A stretch of DNA of 64,000 nt, taken from positions 124,118 through 188,117 of the forward strand of contig NZ_AZWQ01000018.1 of assembly GCF_000514815.1 (NCBI RefSeq), given 5' to 3'. Under the pieces are notes generated by a model, which saw only the letters and a program-made list of their open reading frames with translations, was not told the DNA's origin and searched no databases. Position 1 is the stretch's first letter. Each line of letters begins with the position of its first letter. This document shows positions 17,138-25,422 of this stretch, in pieces. Made by a program: the position numbers and the translations under genes. The stretch comes from Salinispora fenicalii. GTDB taxonomy: Bacteria > Actinomycetota > Actinomycetes > Mycobacteriales > Micromonosporaceae.

Positions 17138-17530
17138 GTGGGAATCATCTATACCTCGATGGCCTTTCGCGAGTACGCCAAGGCGCAGGTGGCCTATGCG
17201 GATATCCTGCTGATCAAGCACGCCGAATTGGGTCTAAGCCTGTGCCGCTGCGGCCGACTCCACCCCTGCGACGACCGCAAGCACTGGCTACGCATGCGCG
17301 CCCACTTCGGGCAGTTCCTCATTGGCGAGGAGTACAACAGCGAAGTACGCAACCCGGTCCACCGAACCCGACCCGAAGCAGCCCCAACAGGCCAGACGAC
17401 CTCGGATGACACCCGACCGAGCCGGCCCGCCGAGAGTTCGGGACGAAGAGGTCGTCGGTTCGAATCCGGCCACCCCGACCAGAGTAAGTGCAGGCCAGGG
17501 CCGGTCTCCGGAAACGGAGACCGGCCCTGA
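17138..17530 (+). CDS. AICE-associated hypothetical, 3' end crosses attR
   Basis: A 130-residue frame from GTG 17138; ATG 17159 is an alternative. The core MAFREYAKAQVAYADILLIK and LCRCGRLHPCDDRKHWLRMR contains a compact Cys/His cluster that might bind zinc. From about residue 100 the frame is encoded by attR and then by chromosomal DNA, and its stop lies within the tRNA terminator hairpin. In the excised circle the gene would instead continue through the attachment site into the int side, so its C-terminus must differ between the two states. Function unknown. Confidence 0.65.
   Translation: MGIIYTSMAFREYAKAQVAYADILLIKHAELGLSLCRCGRLHPCDDRKHWLRMRAHFGQFLIGEEYNSEVRNPVHRTRPEAAPTGQTTSDDTRPSRPAESSGRRGRRFESGHPDQSKCRPGPVSGNGDRP
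17436..17480 (+). repeat. attR, 45-bp copy of the tRNA-Pro 3' half
   Basis: Identical to 8254-8298. It is the displaced 3' half of the tRNA gene, followed by what should be the original tRNA terminator. It marks the right end of the element. Confidence 0.95.
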
Positions 17531-17537
17531 ACTTTTT
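17496..17537 (+). terminator. strong intrinsic terminator (original tRNA-Pro terminator)
   Basis: A perfect 15-bp stem (17496-17510 with 17515-17529) has a GAAA tetraloop and is followed by AACTTTTT. Lying just past attR, it was probably the tRNA-Pro terminator before the element inserted. Confidence 0.9.
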
Positions 17538-17759
17538 CTCCCAGTCCCTCGTGGGAGAAGTCTGACGCCACCACCGCCGAGTCCCGCAACTCACCCGGAC
17601 GCTCGCCGAAGCTGCTCCATCCGTCGTCGGCGACATGACGTCACCTCATAGGTAGCGAGCAGCGTTTGCGTAGGAGGTCATGGTTCGCACGACGAGCCCG
17701 GTTCGAAGCTGCACACACTGGGTAAGGCAGCCACCAGCCGACGTCGAGGGAGTCGATCC

Positions 17760-17966
17760 ATGGCGCGTCCGATACCGGAGCTGGACACGGAGGACCTGCG
17801 ACAGATGGCGGTGCGAGGTGGCATTGAGGGCGCGGTCGACATGAACCGGGAGGAACTGCTGGATTCCTTGGTCGCCCGCCCCGGCGAGGGAGCCTGGCAG
17901 GAGGATCCCAAGCCAGCGGCGGTCAACCCCAACACTTACCGCTACCAGGCTCCCGACGAACAGTAG
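17760..17966 (+). CDS. small Rho-N/SAP-like protein
   Basis: A 68-residue protein. Residues 8-39 (LDTEDLRQMAVRGGIEGAVD, then MNREELLDSL) resemble the Rho N-terminal/SAP-like helix-extension-helix fold that binds nucleic acid. The C-terminus is polar and disordered. It is a lone gene between the tRNA terminator and a convergent peroxiredoxin. Likely cytosolic; role unknown. Confidence 0.6.
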   Translation: MARPIPELDTEDLRQMAVRGGIEGAVDMNREELLDSLVARPGEGAWQEDPKPAAVNPNTYRYQAPDEQ

Positions 17967-18018
17967 GCTCCGCTCGATCCGGGGTGTGCCGGCAGCCGAG
18001 TCAGGTGCCGGCGGGCGC

Positions 18019-18495
18019 TCAGCTTTGTTCGCGGATGTAGCGGACCATGCCGGCGACATCGTCGGGGACCAGGCGACCAATCGCTCCGCTCGAGTAGACG
18101 GCCGTCAGCACGGTGCCGTCGGGCGCGAGGACAAACCCAGTCGACTGCAGGTGGTGCGGTTCGTCATTAACGTAGGCACCCGTCGCCTCGGCCACCGTGG
18201 CGATGTCGGCACTGTGCCCGACGGGGAAGCCGAGCCGACGACTCGCCACGAGTTGGCGGGAGGCTTCCTCGTCGTCGGACGACAGCGCGACGACCTGTAC
18301 GCCGAGTTCGGTGAGAGTGTCGCTGGCCCGCTGGAACGCCGCGAGTTGTGCGTTGCAGTACGGACACCACGATCCACGGTAGATCAACACGACACCGAAC
18401 TGGCCGGCGAAATCGTCGGGCAGGTTGAGCGTGCCACCACCGACCGCGGGGACCTGAAGGTGCGGAAAGCGTTGTCCGTTGCTGAGTCGAGCCAC
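18019..18495 (-). CDS. peroxiredoxin, AhpC/TSA-Bcp type
   Basis: A 158-residue thioredoxin-fold peroxidase. GSWCPYCNAQLAAF carries the peroxidatic cysteine in a C-X-X-C setting, and the N-terminus LSNGQRFPHLQVPAVGGGTL is the usual redoxin opening. It would reduce peroxides with thiol reductants. It is divergent from a TetR gene, and two matching operators lie between them. The C-X-X-C could also support a thiol-oxidoreductase activity. Confidence 0.85.
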   Translation of the reverse strand: MARLSNGQRFPHLQVPAVGGGTLNLPDDFAGQFGVVLIYRGSWCPYCNAQLAAFQRASDTLTELGVQVVALSSDDEEASRQLVASRRLGFPVGHSADIATVAEATGAYVNDEPHHLQSTGFVLAPDGTVLTAVYSSGAIGRLVPDDVAGMVRYIREQS

Positions 18496-18537
18496 GTCGT
18501 TCTCCTTATCACGCCGGCGCTCCCAGGCGCCCTGAGT

Positions 18538-18553
18538 TGGACTGACTAGTCCA
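18538..18553. promoter_or_regulatory. TetR operator site 1
   Basis: TGGAC-N6-GTCCA, identical in half-sites and spacing to the site at 18572, with centres 34 bp apart. It lies nearer the peroxiredoxin start. Confidence 0.75.
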
Positions 18554-18571
18554 GACTAGGGTGACGAGAAC

Positions 18572-18587
18572 TGGACCAGCAAGTCCA
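18572..18587. promoter_or_regulatory. TetR operator site 2
   Basis: TGGAC-N6-GTCCA, extended here to AACTGGAC/GTCCAGTT at 18569-18590. It lies 21 bases before the TetR start codon, fitting autorepression. Confidence 0.78.
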
Positions 18588-18608
18588 GTTTTCTTGTAGG
18601 CTTTTGCC

Positions 18609-19247
18609 ATGACAACCGCGCAGCACACCCCCAAGCTGACCGCCCGGGGAGCAGCGACCAGGACACGCATCGTGGCGGCCGCAGCCGACCTCGTACGCGA
18701 GCACGGGGCGGCGGGCACGAGCCTCGACGATGTGATGGCGGCGAGCAGGACCAGTAAGTCGCAGCTGTACCACTACTTCGCGAACAAGGAAGATCTGCTC
18801 CGAGCGGTCGCATGGCAGCAGACCGACCGAATCGTGGAGGCACAGCGCCCCGATCTGGACCAGCTGGACTCCTTGGCCGGCCTGCGCCGCTGGCGCGACA
18901 AGTTCGTTGCGGCGCGCGACGGGGCCCAAAATGTGGGTGGCTGCCCGCTCGGGTCCCTGGCCAGCGAACTCGCCGACGGCGATCCACAGACTCGTGTCGT
19001 GTTGCAGAAGTGCTTCGCCGCGTGGGCATCCCCACTGCTCATCGGACTCACCGCGATGCGAGACCAGGGACATCTGAGGCCGGACGCTGATCCGGACGCA
19101 CTGGCCGAAGCCATCATGGCCGCTCTACAGGGCGGGCTACTGCTGAGCAAAACCTCCCGGTCCAGCCGCCCACTCGCCCGAGCGCTGGATATGGCGATCG
19201 ATCACGTGGCCAGCTTCGCCACCGTCCGGGAAGCCCCGGTGGCGTAA
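18609..19247 (+). CDS. TetR regulator, possibly thiol-responsive
   Basis: A 212-residue protein. Residues 15-62 are the TetR helix-turn-helix (TSLDDVMAASRTSKSQLYHYFANKEDLL). The ligand domain contains GGCPLGSLASELAD with a cysteine at about 117, a position often occupied by a reactive cysteine in NemR/YcdC-like TetR regulators, and a second cysteine (QKCFAAW). With a peroxiredoxin divergently transcribed, redox or electrophile sensing is a reasonable inference. The twin operators fit control of both genes. Confidence 0.88.
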   Translation: MTTAQHTPKLTARGAATRTRIVAAAADLVREHGAAGTSLDDVMAASRTSKSQLYHYFANKEDLLRAVAWQQTDRIVEAQRPDLDQLDSLAGLRRWRDKFVAARDGAQNVGGCPLGSLASELADGDPQTRVVLQKCFAAWASPLLIGLTAMRDQGHLRPDADPDALAEAIMAALQGGLLLSKTSRSSRPLARALDMAIDHVASFATVREAPVA

Positions 19248-19326
19248 GCTCCGCTCGGTCCGCGCCCCACCCACGGCGATACCTGCCGCCGGCACGTCGC
19301 GGACCGGAACAAGGGGGCGCGGGCTG

Positions 19327-20382
19327 CTACGAAGCTCCCTGCTCCCCGCGCGGAACCACCATCGACTGGATCTGCGGCAACTGGGTCCAGTCACTGGTGA
19401 TGACACTGGCGTTGGCGTCGGCCAGGAGCAGCAGTCGGTCCCGCGCCTCCGCTTCGGTGGGATTGGTGCTGCTGATGGCGGGCTCCACTGCGTGCGCGCT
19501 GGTCATCACGAGCAGGTAATTGTTCTCCGCGAACCAGGTGGTGTCCCGGTTGAGCCAGCCGGAGGCCCCGCTGTCGAAGACGACGAACCAGGGGCGGATG
19601 TCGACGTCATACTGGCCCCGCGGGTCGTCGCCGGCGGTCCCCTTGGCGGTGGGGAAGATCTGCACGTCCTCGGCCTCTCCCGCTGCCGCGAGATCACGGA
19701 GATGCTCCGCGTACTGCTCGTTGGTGGGCGACCAGTCGAAGGGATTGCGGTTCTCCACGGTGCCGGGTACGACGTGGAGGAGCACGCGTCCGGCGAGTTC
19801 CTCCCGGGTGGGCTAGTTCCCCGCCTGGGCCGCGTCGTCGAGAGAGTCGTACCAACCCCCGTCGGGTTTGGCCAGCAGGTCCGCGGGGCGGAAGACACGA
19901 TCGCCGAGGCGGCTTCGGACCAGGTTGTCGACCTGATCCACACCCATGCCAAAAGCGGTGGCGAGACCCAGCTTCGGCTCGACCTTGATCATAAGTGGGC
20001 CGCTGTCGGGGTGGGCGTCGAGCCAGACCCGGATGTTGTCCAGACAGTCACCGAAGTGCTTGTTCCGGTTGCCGGTGTAGAGGTCGGCGAGGGTTGACCC
20101 GGTGGTGCAGTTGTTGTTGTTGCTCAGTGGCTCATCGTGGCTGACCTTCCACTTCCTGGTGAAGACGTTCGGCCAGATGTCGATCTCGATCAGGCTGGTG
20201 CCGGTGTCCAGCGCCTCAACCAGGTAGTCGAAGGCCCCCCGTTCGTAGGTGTTGTGGATTCCGACAGTGGTCGCGGACGCGAAGGGCATGTCGTTGGCCG
20301 GAGCGGCTACGGCTTGCTGGACCGGCACCACCAGGCTTGCGATCATGATGGCGGCTACGGCCGCCGCATGACGTGCTAACAC
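19327..20382 (-). pseudogene. secreted PI-PLC-like phospholipase C, broken by an amber stop
   Basis: One reading frame with an in-frame TAG at 19813-19815. The first 189 residues have a signal peptide (1-26), then TTVGIHNTYERGAFDYLVEA with the catalytic His, IEIDIWPN with acidic ligands, and WKVSHDEPL with the second His, typical of Ca-dependent phosphoinositide-type phospholipase C. After the stop the frame resumes PTREELAGRVLLHVVPGTVE and continues 150 residues to 19327. The interrupted codon sits before PTREEL, where Trp is usual, so TGG to TAG is likely. Either half alone lacks part of the barrel. Confidence 0.82.
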
Positions 20383-20647
20383 TCATCCTCCTCGATGCCA
20401 GGGGCCCGCCAAGGCTAACAGAGGATCGATGTATATAAGATTTTTAGCAGCTGCACCTCGGGTGCCGTCCAACCGAACATCGAGGTAGCCGGATCGACGC
20501 GGACCGCGACCGGGCCCACGGATGGAAGGATCAGCGGCCTCCCGGCGAGCCGGGCGAGCTGAGAATCGACAGGGTACGGCGTTCGCCAGGTTGGCTAGGA
20601 ACGCCTAACAGTGAGCAGCACCGATGCGGTGAGCGCATAGCGAGCGC

Positions 20648-21736
20648 TCAGGTCGACGGTGCCAGCGAGACGAAGGATGATCTCTGTAGCCGGCCGCCGC
20701 CCTCAATCTTCACAGTGCCGACGTCAACGAGCGGCTTGAGTGCCTTGATGACGTGCTCTGGCCGGTACACCGTTTCGAGCAGGGCGAAGTTGCGCAGGTC
20801 CTCAACTCGGACCGATTCACTGCCGCGCAGCCTCTGCTGCAGTAGCCGGGTCAGCGGTCCGAGCAGTGGTTCATCGATGGCAAACAGCGTCTCCGCCTGT
20901 TCGTCGCGGGGGTCGCGGAAGCCCACGCCTTGGGCACGGTCGACCTCCCAGAGGCTGTCTTTCATCTTCTGCACGCCAAGTGGGTGCCCGGTGCCGAAGA
21001 CGAGATAGAGGGGCTGACCATTGCGGGGGATCAGTTCGAAGTCCAGCAGGTAGGCAAAGCCCGCTGCCTGCAGGGTCTGTCGATAGCAGGTGAGGATGTG
21101 TCGGCTCTTCGCCGCTGGCGGAAGGTTGACGACTTCCCGCCAGCGCGGGTCGCCGCCGAACACGTCGTCGCCTGCCTCGCCAAGGTTGCTGACAAAGCGC
21201 ACGAAATGCTGCGGCAGCAGCGTAACGATGACCTCGGTGGACACGTTCGAGGCGAGGCGCTGCAGCAGCTTGAAGGGCACGGGTGCATTACCCCAGGAGT
21301 CCAGGTTCGCGAATATCGGTTGACCCCAGGCGCCTATGCGGTCCAGCGCGGCTTCGAGGTCGCCGGCGCAGGTGCCTTTGCCCATCGTCACGGGCATCGC
21401 GACCTTGGACCTTGGCCGGTCGGGAAACGCTTGTTGCAGCGTCTCCCGCAGCATGTCGACGCAGCGCTGGTCGTCATCGATGAAGACGAATCGGGCGACG
21501 CCCTTGGTCGGGGGGACGTTCTCCACGAGGGCGCGGATCGCTATGACAGGCGAGCCTGGTTCCCCTCCGCTGTAGATCCCGGGCCCGGCGAATCCCTCCG
21601 CGTAGGTGACCGAGGGGTAGGCGTTGGAGGAAGCGAGCAGGATGGGAAACCACTTTCCGAGGTAGTGGCGATAGATGTCGTGCTTCGCGCCCGTGTGCTC
21701 CGCACACGGCCACGGCACCGGACCGTCGACCGGCAT
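20648..21736 (-). CDS. three-Cys-motif partner protein TcmP-like
   Basis: A 362-residue cytosolic protein. It opens PWPCAEHTGAKHDIYRHYLG, then YAEGFAGPGIYSGGEPGSP and FVFIDDDQRCVDML, which fit the TcmP family: the G-F-A-G-P-G and acidic motifs resemble a methyltransferase-like Rossmann core. VTLLPQHFVRFV follows. TcmP proteins are named for co-occurrence with the three-Cys-motif family, and that partner is the next gene upstream on the same strand, 145 bases away. Biochemical function is unknown to me; nucleic-acid modification or defence is a possibility. Confidence 0.75.
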   Translation of the reverse strand: MPVDGPVPWPCAEHTGAKHDIYRHYLGKWFPILLASSNAYPSVTYAEGFAGPGIYSGGEPGSPVIAIRALVENVPPTKGVARFVFIDDDQRCVDMLRETLQQAFPDRPRSKVAMPVTMGKGTCAGDLEAALDRIGAWGQPIFANLDSWGNAPVPFKLLQRLASNVSTEVIVTLLPQHFVRFVSNLGEAGDDVFGGDPRWREVVNLPPAAKSRHILTCYRQTLQAAGFAYLLDFELIPRNGQPLYLVFGTGHPLGVQKMKDSLWEVDRAQGVGFRDPRDEQAETLFAIDEPLLGPLTRLLQQRLRGSESVRVEDLRNFALLETVYRPEHVIKALKPLVDVGTVKIEGGGRLQRSSFVSLAPST

Positions 21737-21881
21737 CCAGCCCCCATCCCATCACAACAGGTTGCGAGACAGTCTCTCATCGTGACGCGCAAAGCGAAAC
21801 GGGCGATGAACGACACGACGTGAAGACCGAGTAGCCGGACGCGCAATCCCGCCCGGCGTCGCGTCTACTGGCGGGTGGGTG

Positions 21882-22634
21882 TCAGCAGACGGCGGCCAGG
21901 CTGAGGGGCATGTCATCCCAGGTCCGGCCATTCAAGACCCGGCCGCCAGCCTTCGGCGTCCGCCCGCCCCACTGCTTGAAGAAGAACGGCACGTCAGCGC
22001 TCGTGCACTGATCACGCAGGTCTATGACCCATGACGGTTCTAGCTGTCGGGCGTTGGCGCCGCTCTCGCCGCCTGCAATCACCCAGCCGATACCATCTAG
22101 GTGCAAGCTCGGGAGCGGTCCCAGCAACGGTTCACACGACAAGAAGCGCAGTGCCGCCGGCACTGTTCGCAGATCATCGATTCGGTGCACAGCGCTGAGG
22201 TCCTCGACGGAGACGCCCATCCACAAGTTAGACGGCCAGGTCAGAGAGGGAGCTATCCGGCGTAGGCGGCGGGCTCGCTTGGTCAGTACCTGATACGTGT
22301 GCTGCGGGGTTGCCGCGATGATCTCTAGGACCTGTCGAACGAAACTCGTCGGCACCTGGGCGTGGAACAGGTCACTCATCGAGTTGACGAACACGAGCCG
22401 AGGACGTTTCCAAGTCAGTGGCAACTCAAGGCTGTCCGGGTGCAGGGTCAACCCGAACCCTGGCCCACTCGTTCGCGGGTCTCCATCCCGCTGATACCGG
22501 GGTTGCCCCATCGCCTTGAGCCGTTTGGCCAGCGTCAACGCGTAGCAGTTGTCACATCCGCGGCTCACGCGATCGCAGCCCGTCGTCGGGTTCCACGTCG
22601 CCTCCGTCCATTCGATGGCGCTGCGGTCACCCAT
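21882..22634 (-). CDS. DUF5131 (phage Gp37/Gp68-like) three-Cys-motif protein
   Basis: A 250-residue protein. The N-terminus AIEWTEATWNPTTGCDRVSR continues GCDNCYA, giving the three-cysteine motif C-X6-C-X2-C that defines the family and resembles radical-SAM cluster motifs. Further motifs are FVNSMSDLFH, YQVLTKRARRL, LWMGVSVED, WVIAGGESG and FFFKQWGG, all hallmark DUF5131 phrases. It probably works with the TcmP-like protein encoded downstream. Phage relatives exist, so the pair may be mobile. Confidence 0.88.
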   Translation of the reverse strand: MGDRSAIEWTEATWNPTTGCDRVSRGCDNCYALTLAKRLKAMGQPRYQRDGDPRTSGPGFGLTLHPDSLELPLTWKRPRLVFVNSMSDLFHAQVPTSFVRQVLEIIAATPQHTYQVLTKRARRLRRIAPSLTWPSNLWMGVSVEDLSAVHRIDDLRTVPAALRFLSCEPLLGPLPSLHLDGIGWVIAGGESGANARQLEPSWVIDLRDQCTSADVPFFFKQWGGRTPKAGGRVLNGRTWDDMPLSLAAVC

Positions 22635-22738
22635 GGCTCATCCTCACGCCGCAAAGCGTATTGGTTCGAACGCAGGTTCGACAGATCCGACACCGACGAA
22701 TATCGAGCTGGACGGACGCATGTTTGGCCGTGGCTGGT

Positions 22739-23965
22739 ATGACGGTCGATGTGACCGTGATCGCGGCCCTTCTGCTCGTCTGCATCATCGCCCTGATGGT
22801 CGGCTGGATCGTTGCGGCAGCCGCCTTTGGTGGCTCGATGCTCTGGGCGATGCAGTGGAGATGCGTCTCGTCCACATCGTTTGAACCCATCCGATGGCGA
22901 GGGCTGCACAGGGGTGCATGGGAGCTGATCCGGTCGGCTGCCGGGCCCGGGATCTTTGGCCGGCTGGTCGCCCGCGAATCGTGGCGTCGAATACCGCTGA
23001 TCTTGCTGGTCCCGATCATTGGCTTCTTGGTGCCGGTGAGTCTTCCCTACGTCGTCTTGCTGCTGGTGCCAGGGGCCACCGCAGGTGGCGAGTTCGCGGA
23101 GGCGATCAACAGAGTGGGTCACCTCACAGGCGCCCTCGGCGTGCTGGTGGCGATACGCATCTTCCTCAACGGGCTGCGCTACATCGCCCAGCCCGGCAAG
23201 CCGCGCGGGAAGGTCCCGGGCCTGCGTATTCCGGACGACCTGTCCAGCAGGGGACGTGACCGGCTCGCCGCCAACGCGTTCTGGTTCAGGATGGCCCATA
23301 CCGTCGAGCTGCTCGCCGCTATGTATCCCATCCTCGTCCTGGTAGCGGTGATACCCGACCTGGGCACCGCTACAACGCCGTCAAGTGCTGCAACGCCGTC
23401 ATCGGACGCCGGCTCCATGCTGCCTCCTCTGCTCGGCTTAATCGTGTTCTTCCTGGCGGTAATGCCGATGCTGGTGCCTGCTCACATTGCCGCGTCCTTC
23501 CTGCGTCGTCGCTTGGCCGGATGGGAGTTGTCGGTAGAGATCTGCCAGTTGTTGTCCCCGCCTGTCCTAGAAGGGCGCGCCGACTCGCTGGAAATGCCTG
23601 AGCCTCTCCGCGCGGTTGCCGACGCCCACCGCAGCAGCCTGGTCGACATCGCCGTACTGCTCGATCGAACCGCTGGGCTATGGGATCGCCGGCAACCACG
23701 GGGGTACACCCCGCACCCCGTGGCTACCGTCCTGCGAGCAGTGAGCGCGTCGATCCGACGACACCTGCAAAGCCCAGAGTCGTGCGAGCCGACGTTTCCC
23801 CTCGACTTGCGAGAAACGCTGCGCATGGTGCTGGACCTGCTGGTCGAACCGGAAGGGACATCGTCACTACGCGAACTCGCCTCCAGGGTCCAGGCGTTCG
23901 ACGAGGACGGAACCCCGACAGCAGAGACATTCGTCAAGCCCCCTGGCGCCTGGCGGTGGCATTGA
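22739..23965 (+). CDS. hypothetical multi-pass membrane protein
   Basis: A 408-residue protein with hydrophobic segments at about 5-33, 75-100, 110-145, 180-205 and 225-250, followed by a cytosolic helical C-terminal third (PLRAVADAHRSSLVDIAVLLDRT). ATG 22739 is preferred to a start 26 codons earlier because it begins just before the first helix. I recognise no family. It is divergent from the three-Cys gene and its 3' end overlaps a 48-residue frame. Confidence 0.65.
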   Translation: MTVDVTVIAALLLVCIIALMVGWIVAAAAFGGSMLWAMQWRCVSSTSFEPIRWRGLHRGAWELIRSAAGPGIFGRLVARESWRRIPLILLVPIIGFLVPVSLPYVVLLLVPGATAGGEFAEAINRVGHLTGALGVLVAIRIFLNGLRYIAQPGKPRGKVPGLRIPDDLSSRGRDRLAANAFWFRMAHTVELLAAMYPILVLVAVIPDLGTATTPSSAATPSSDAGSMLPPLLGLIVFFLAVMPMLVPAHIAASFLRRRLAGWELSVEICQLLSPPVLEGRADSLEMPEPLRAVADAHRSSLVDIAVLLDRTAGLWDRRQPRGYTPHPVATVLRAVSASIRRHLQSPESCEPTFPLDLRETLRMVLDLLVEPEGTSSLRELASRVQAFDEDGTPTAETFVKPPGAWRWH

Positions 23966-24102
23966 CAAGGCTCACCGACAGCGCGCAGCGAACCGCTGCC
24001 GTCCTGACCGCCGTCGCAGGAGTGGCGGGGACCTTCATCGCTGTAGCGCTGACCGCCGTAGGGAAGATTGACACTGCTGAGCTGCTCGGATACCTGAGGT
24101 GA
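23956..24102 (+). CDS. 48-residue single-pass membrane protein
   Basis: A GTG at 23956 lies inside the end of the upstream gene, overlapping it by ten bases, which suggests translational coupling. The product reads MALTRLTDSAQRTAAVLTAV, then a hydrophobic helix and the tail KIDTAELLGYLR. One transmembrane segment spans about 13-33. It may be a small partner of the multi-pass protein. Support is composition and overlap only. Confidence 0.45.
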   Translation: MALTRLTDSAQRTAAVLTAVAGVAGTFIAVALTAVGKIDTAELLGYLR

Positions 24103-24139
24103 GCAGCCATATCGCCAGCCCACGACAACCGGATCCGGG

Positions 24140-24376
24140 TCACGCCACCGCCCGCATCGAATGCGGCCAGGGTGTCACCGTCTCCGAACGGCTGGCAGGT
24201 CGTGTCGCCTCGATCGGCGAGTGAGCAGTGGACCGCGCGGTCTTGGCCAGGGCCTCCTGCAGCAGGTCCTCGGCGCCCTGGTGATCACCGGTCAGCAGGT
24301 AGGCGGCACGGGAGAGCTCCTGTCCCCGGGACAGAACGAACTCCCGAAACCCGGCGTACTGATCCTGACCTGCCAT
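24140..24376 (-). pseudogene. truncated SigE-type ECF sigma factor remnant
   Basis: The first 45 residues (YAGFREFVLSRGQELSRAAY, then LLTGDHQGAEDLLQEALAK) match region 2 of SigE-family ECF sigma factors. After LAKTARS the frame loses similarity and ends at residue 78; regions 2.4 and 4 are absent. It is therefore a 5' remnant, not a functional sigma factor. It lies just downstream of a TetR gene. Confidence 0.7.
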
Positions 24377-24484
24377 CTGAGGCTCCTGCCCACGTCCGCT
24401 ACCTATAGAACGCCGGTTGGCGGTGCGCGGGTTGAGTCGTCGACGTGGGAGCCGGCGTAGGCCGAGGGCTTTGCGCCTATCGCC

Positions 24485-25273
24485 TCAACGCTTGGCGCGG
24501 GCGGCGACGTGGGCCTCGATGCCCTCGATCAGCTGCCGCAGGCCGAACCTCAGATCGGGCTCGGTGCTGGTGACCCCGCCGACGGCCCCCGTCGGGGCGT
24601 CAAGGGCGCCCGCCGGGATATCGAAGGTGCCGGCCGACCGCAGGGCGCTGAGGGTGGGGAAGCGGTCCGGGTGGGCCACCGCGGCCAGCGCCTCCCCGAA
24701 GGGAATCAGGTCGTCCTCCCCGGCCGCCCGGGCCAGGTCGGTGGAGATCCTGGCCAGGCCCTGGGTGGCGCCGGTGAGGAAGAGGGCGAGCGACACCATC
24801 TCCTCGTACGTCAGGCCGGTGTCTTTGATGACGGCCAGCAGCGCCTCGAACCAGGCCAGTTGGTGGGGGCCGATCGGTTGGCTGACCTGGGCCCGCAGCA
24901 TCCACGGGTGGGCCTGGTAGCGGCCCCAGAGCGCTGTGACCCAGGCCTCGACCCGCACCTGCCATCCGCCGGGCACCGCGTCGAGGCCGGGCGGCGCGCC
25001 GGAGGCCTCATCGAACATGGCCTCGACCAGGTGCTTCTTGCTCGGCACGTAGCGGTAGAGGGACATCGGGGTCACCTGGAGCCGCTTGGCGACCTGCTGC
25101 ATGGAGACGGCGTCGATGCCGTCGGCGTCGGCGATCGCGATGGCGGCCACGACGACCTGGGTGGCGCTCAGCCCGGGCCTCGGCCCGGGGCTGATGCGCG
25201 GGCGGTCGCCCTCGCGCCAGAGGAACTCGAAGGTGCTTGACCCACCACCCGGCGGAGTCTGCTCGGAACCCAT
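24485..25273 (-). CDS. TetR-family regulator of the DrrAB-like transporter
   Basis: A 262-residue protein from ATG 25273. A TetR helix-turn-helix at about 50-95 (AVSMQQVAKRLQVTPMSLYRYVPSKKHL) precedes a C-terminal TetR_C_1-type ligand domain (VTALWGRYQAHPWMLRAQVS). It is divergent from the ABC genes; their shared upstream region holds three GTATAGC repeats. Repression of the exporter until a drug-like ligand binds is the likely role. Confidence 0.85.
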   Translation of the reverse strand: MGSEQTPPGGGSSTFEFLWREGDRPRISPGPRPGLSATQVVVAAIAIADADGIDAVSMQQVAKRLQVTPMSLYRYVPSKKHLVEAMFDEASGAPPGLDAVPGGWQVRVEAWVTALWGRYQAHPWMLRAQVSQPIGPHQLAWFEALLAVIKDTGLTYEEMVSLALFLTGATQGLARISTDLARAAGEDDLIPFGEALAAVAHPDRFPTLSALRSAGTFDIPAGALDAPTGAVGGVTSTEPDLRFGLRQLIEGIEAHVAARAKR

Positions 25274-25288
25274 CGTGCCGCCCTTTCG

Positions 25289-25350
25289 TTGACACCCCAC
25301 GCTAACCATGTATAGCGTATAGCTATCAGTATAGCCCATATACTATGTGC
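25289..25350 (+). promoter_or_regulatory. ABC operon promoter with GTATAGC repeats
   Basis: TTGACA (25289-25294) and TATAGC (25311-25316) are spaced 16 bases and face the ABC genes. GTATAGC occurs at 25310, 25317 and 25329, overlapping the -10 and the following bases, with a central ATAGCTAT palindrome. This is a plausible TetR operator. Confidence 0.55.
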
Positions 25351-25422
25351 CGTCCGAGCCTGGTACCGGCCCTTTTGACGGCGCTGGCACCCCCGCCACC
25401 GAACAGCAGAGGAAGGAGCACG

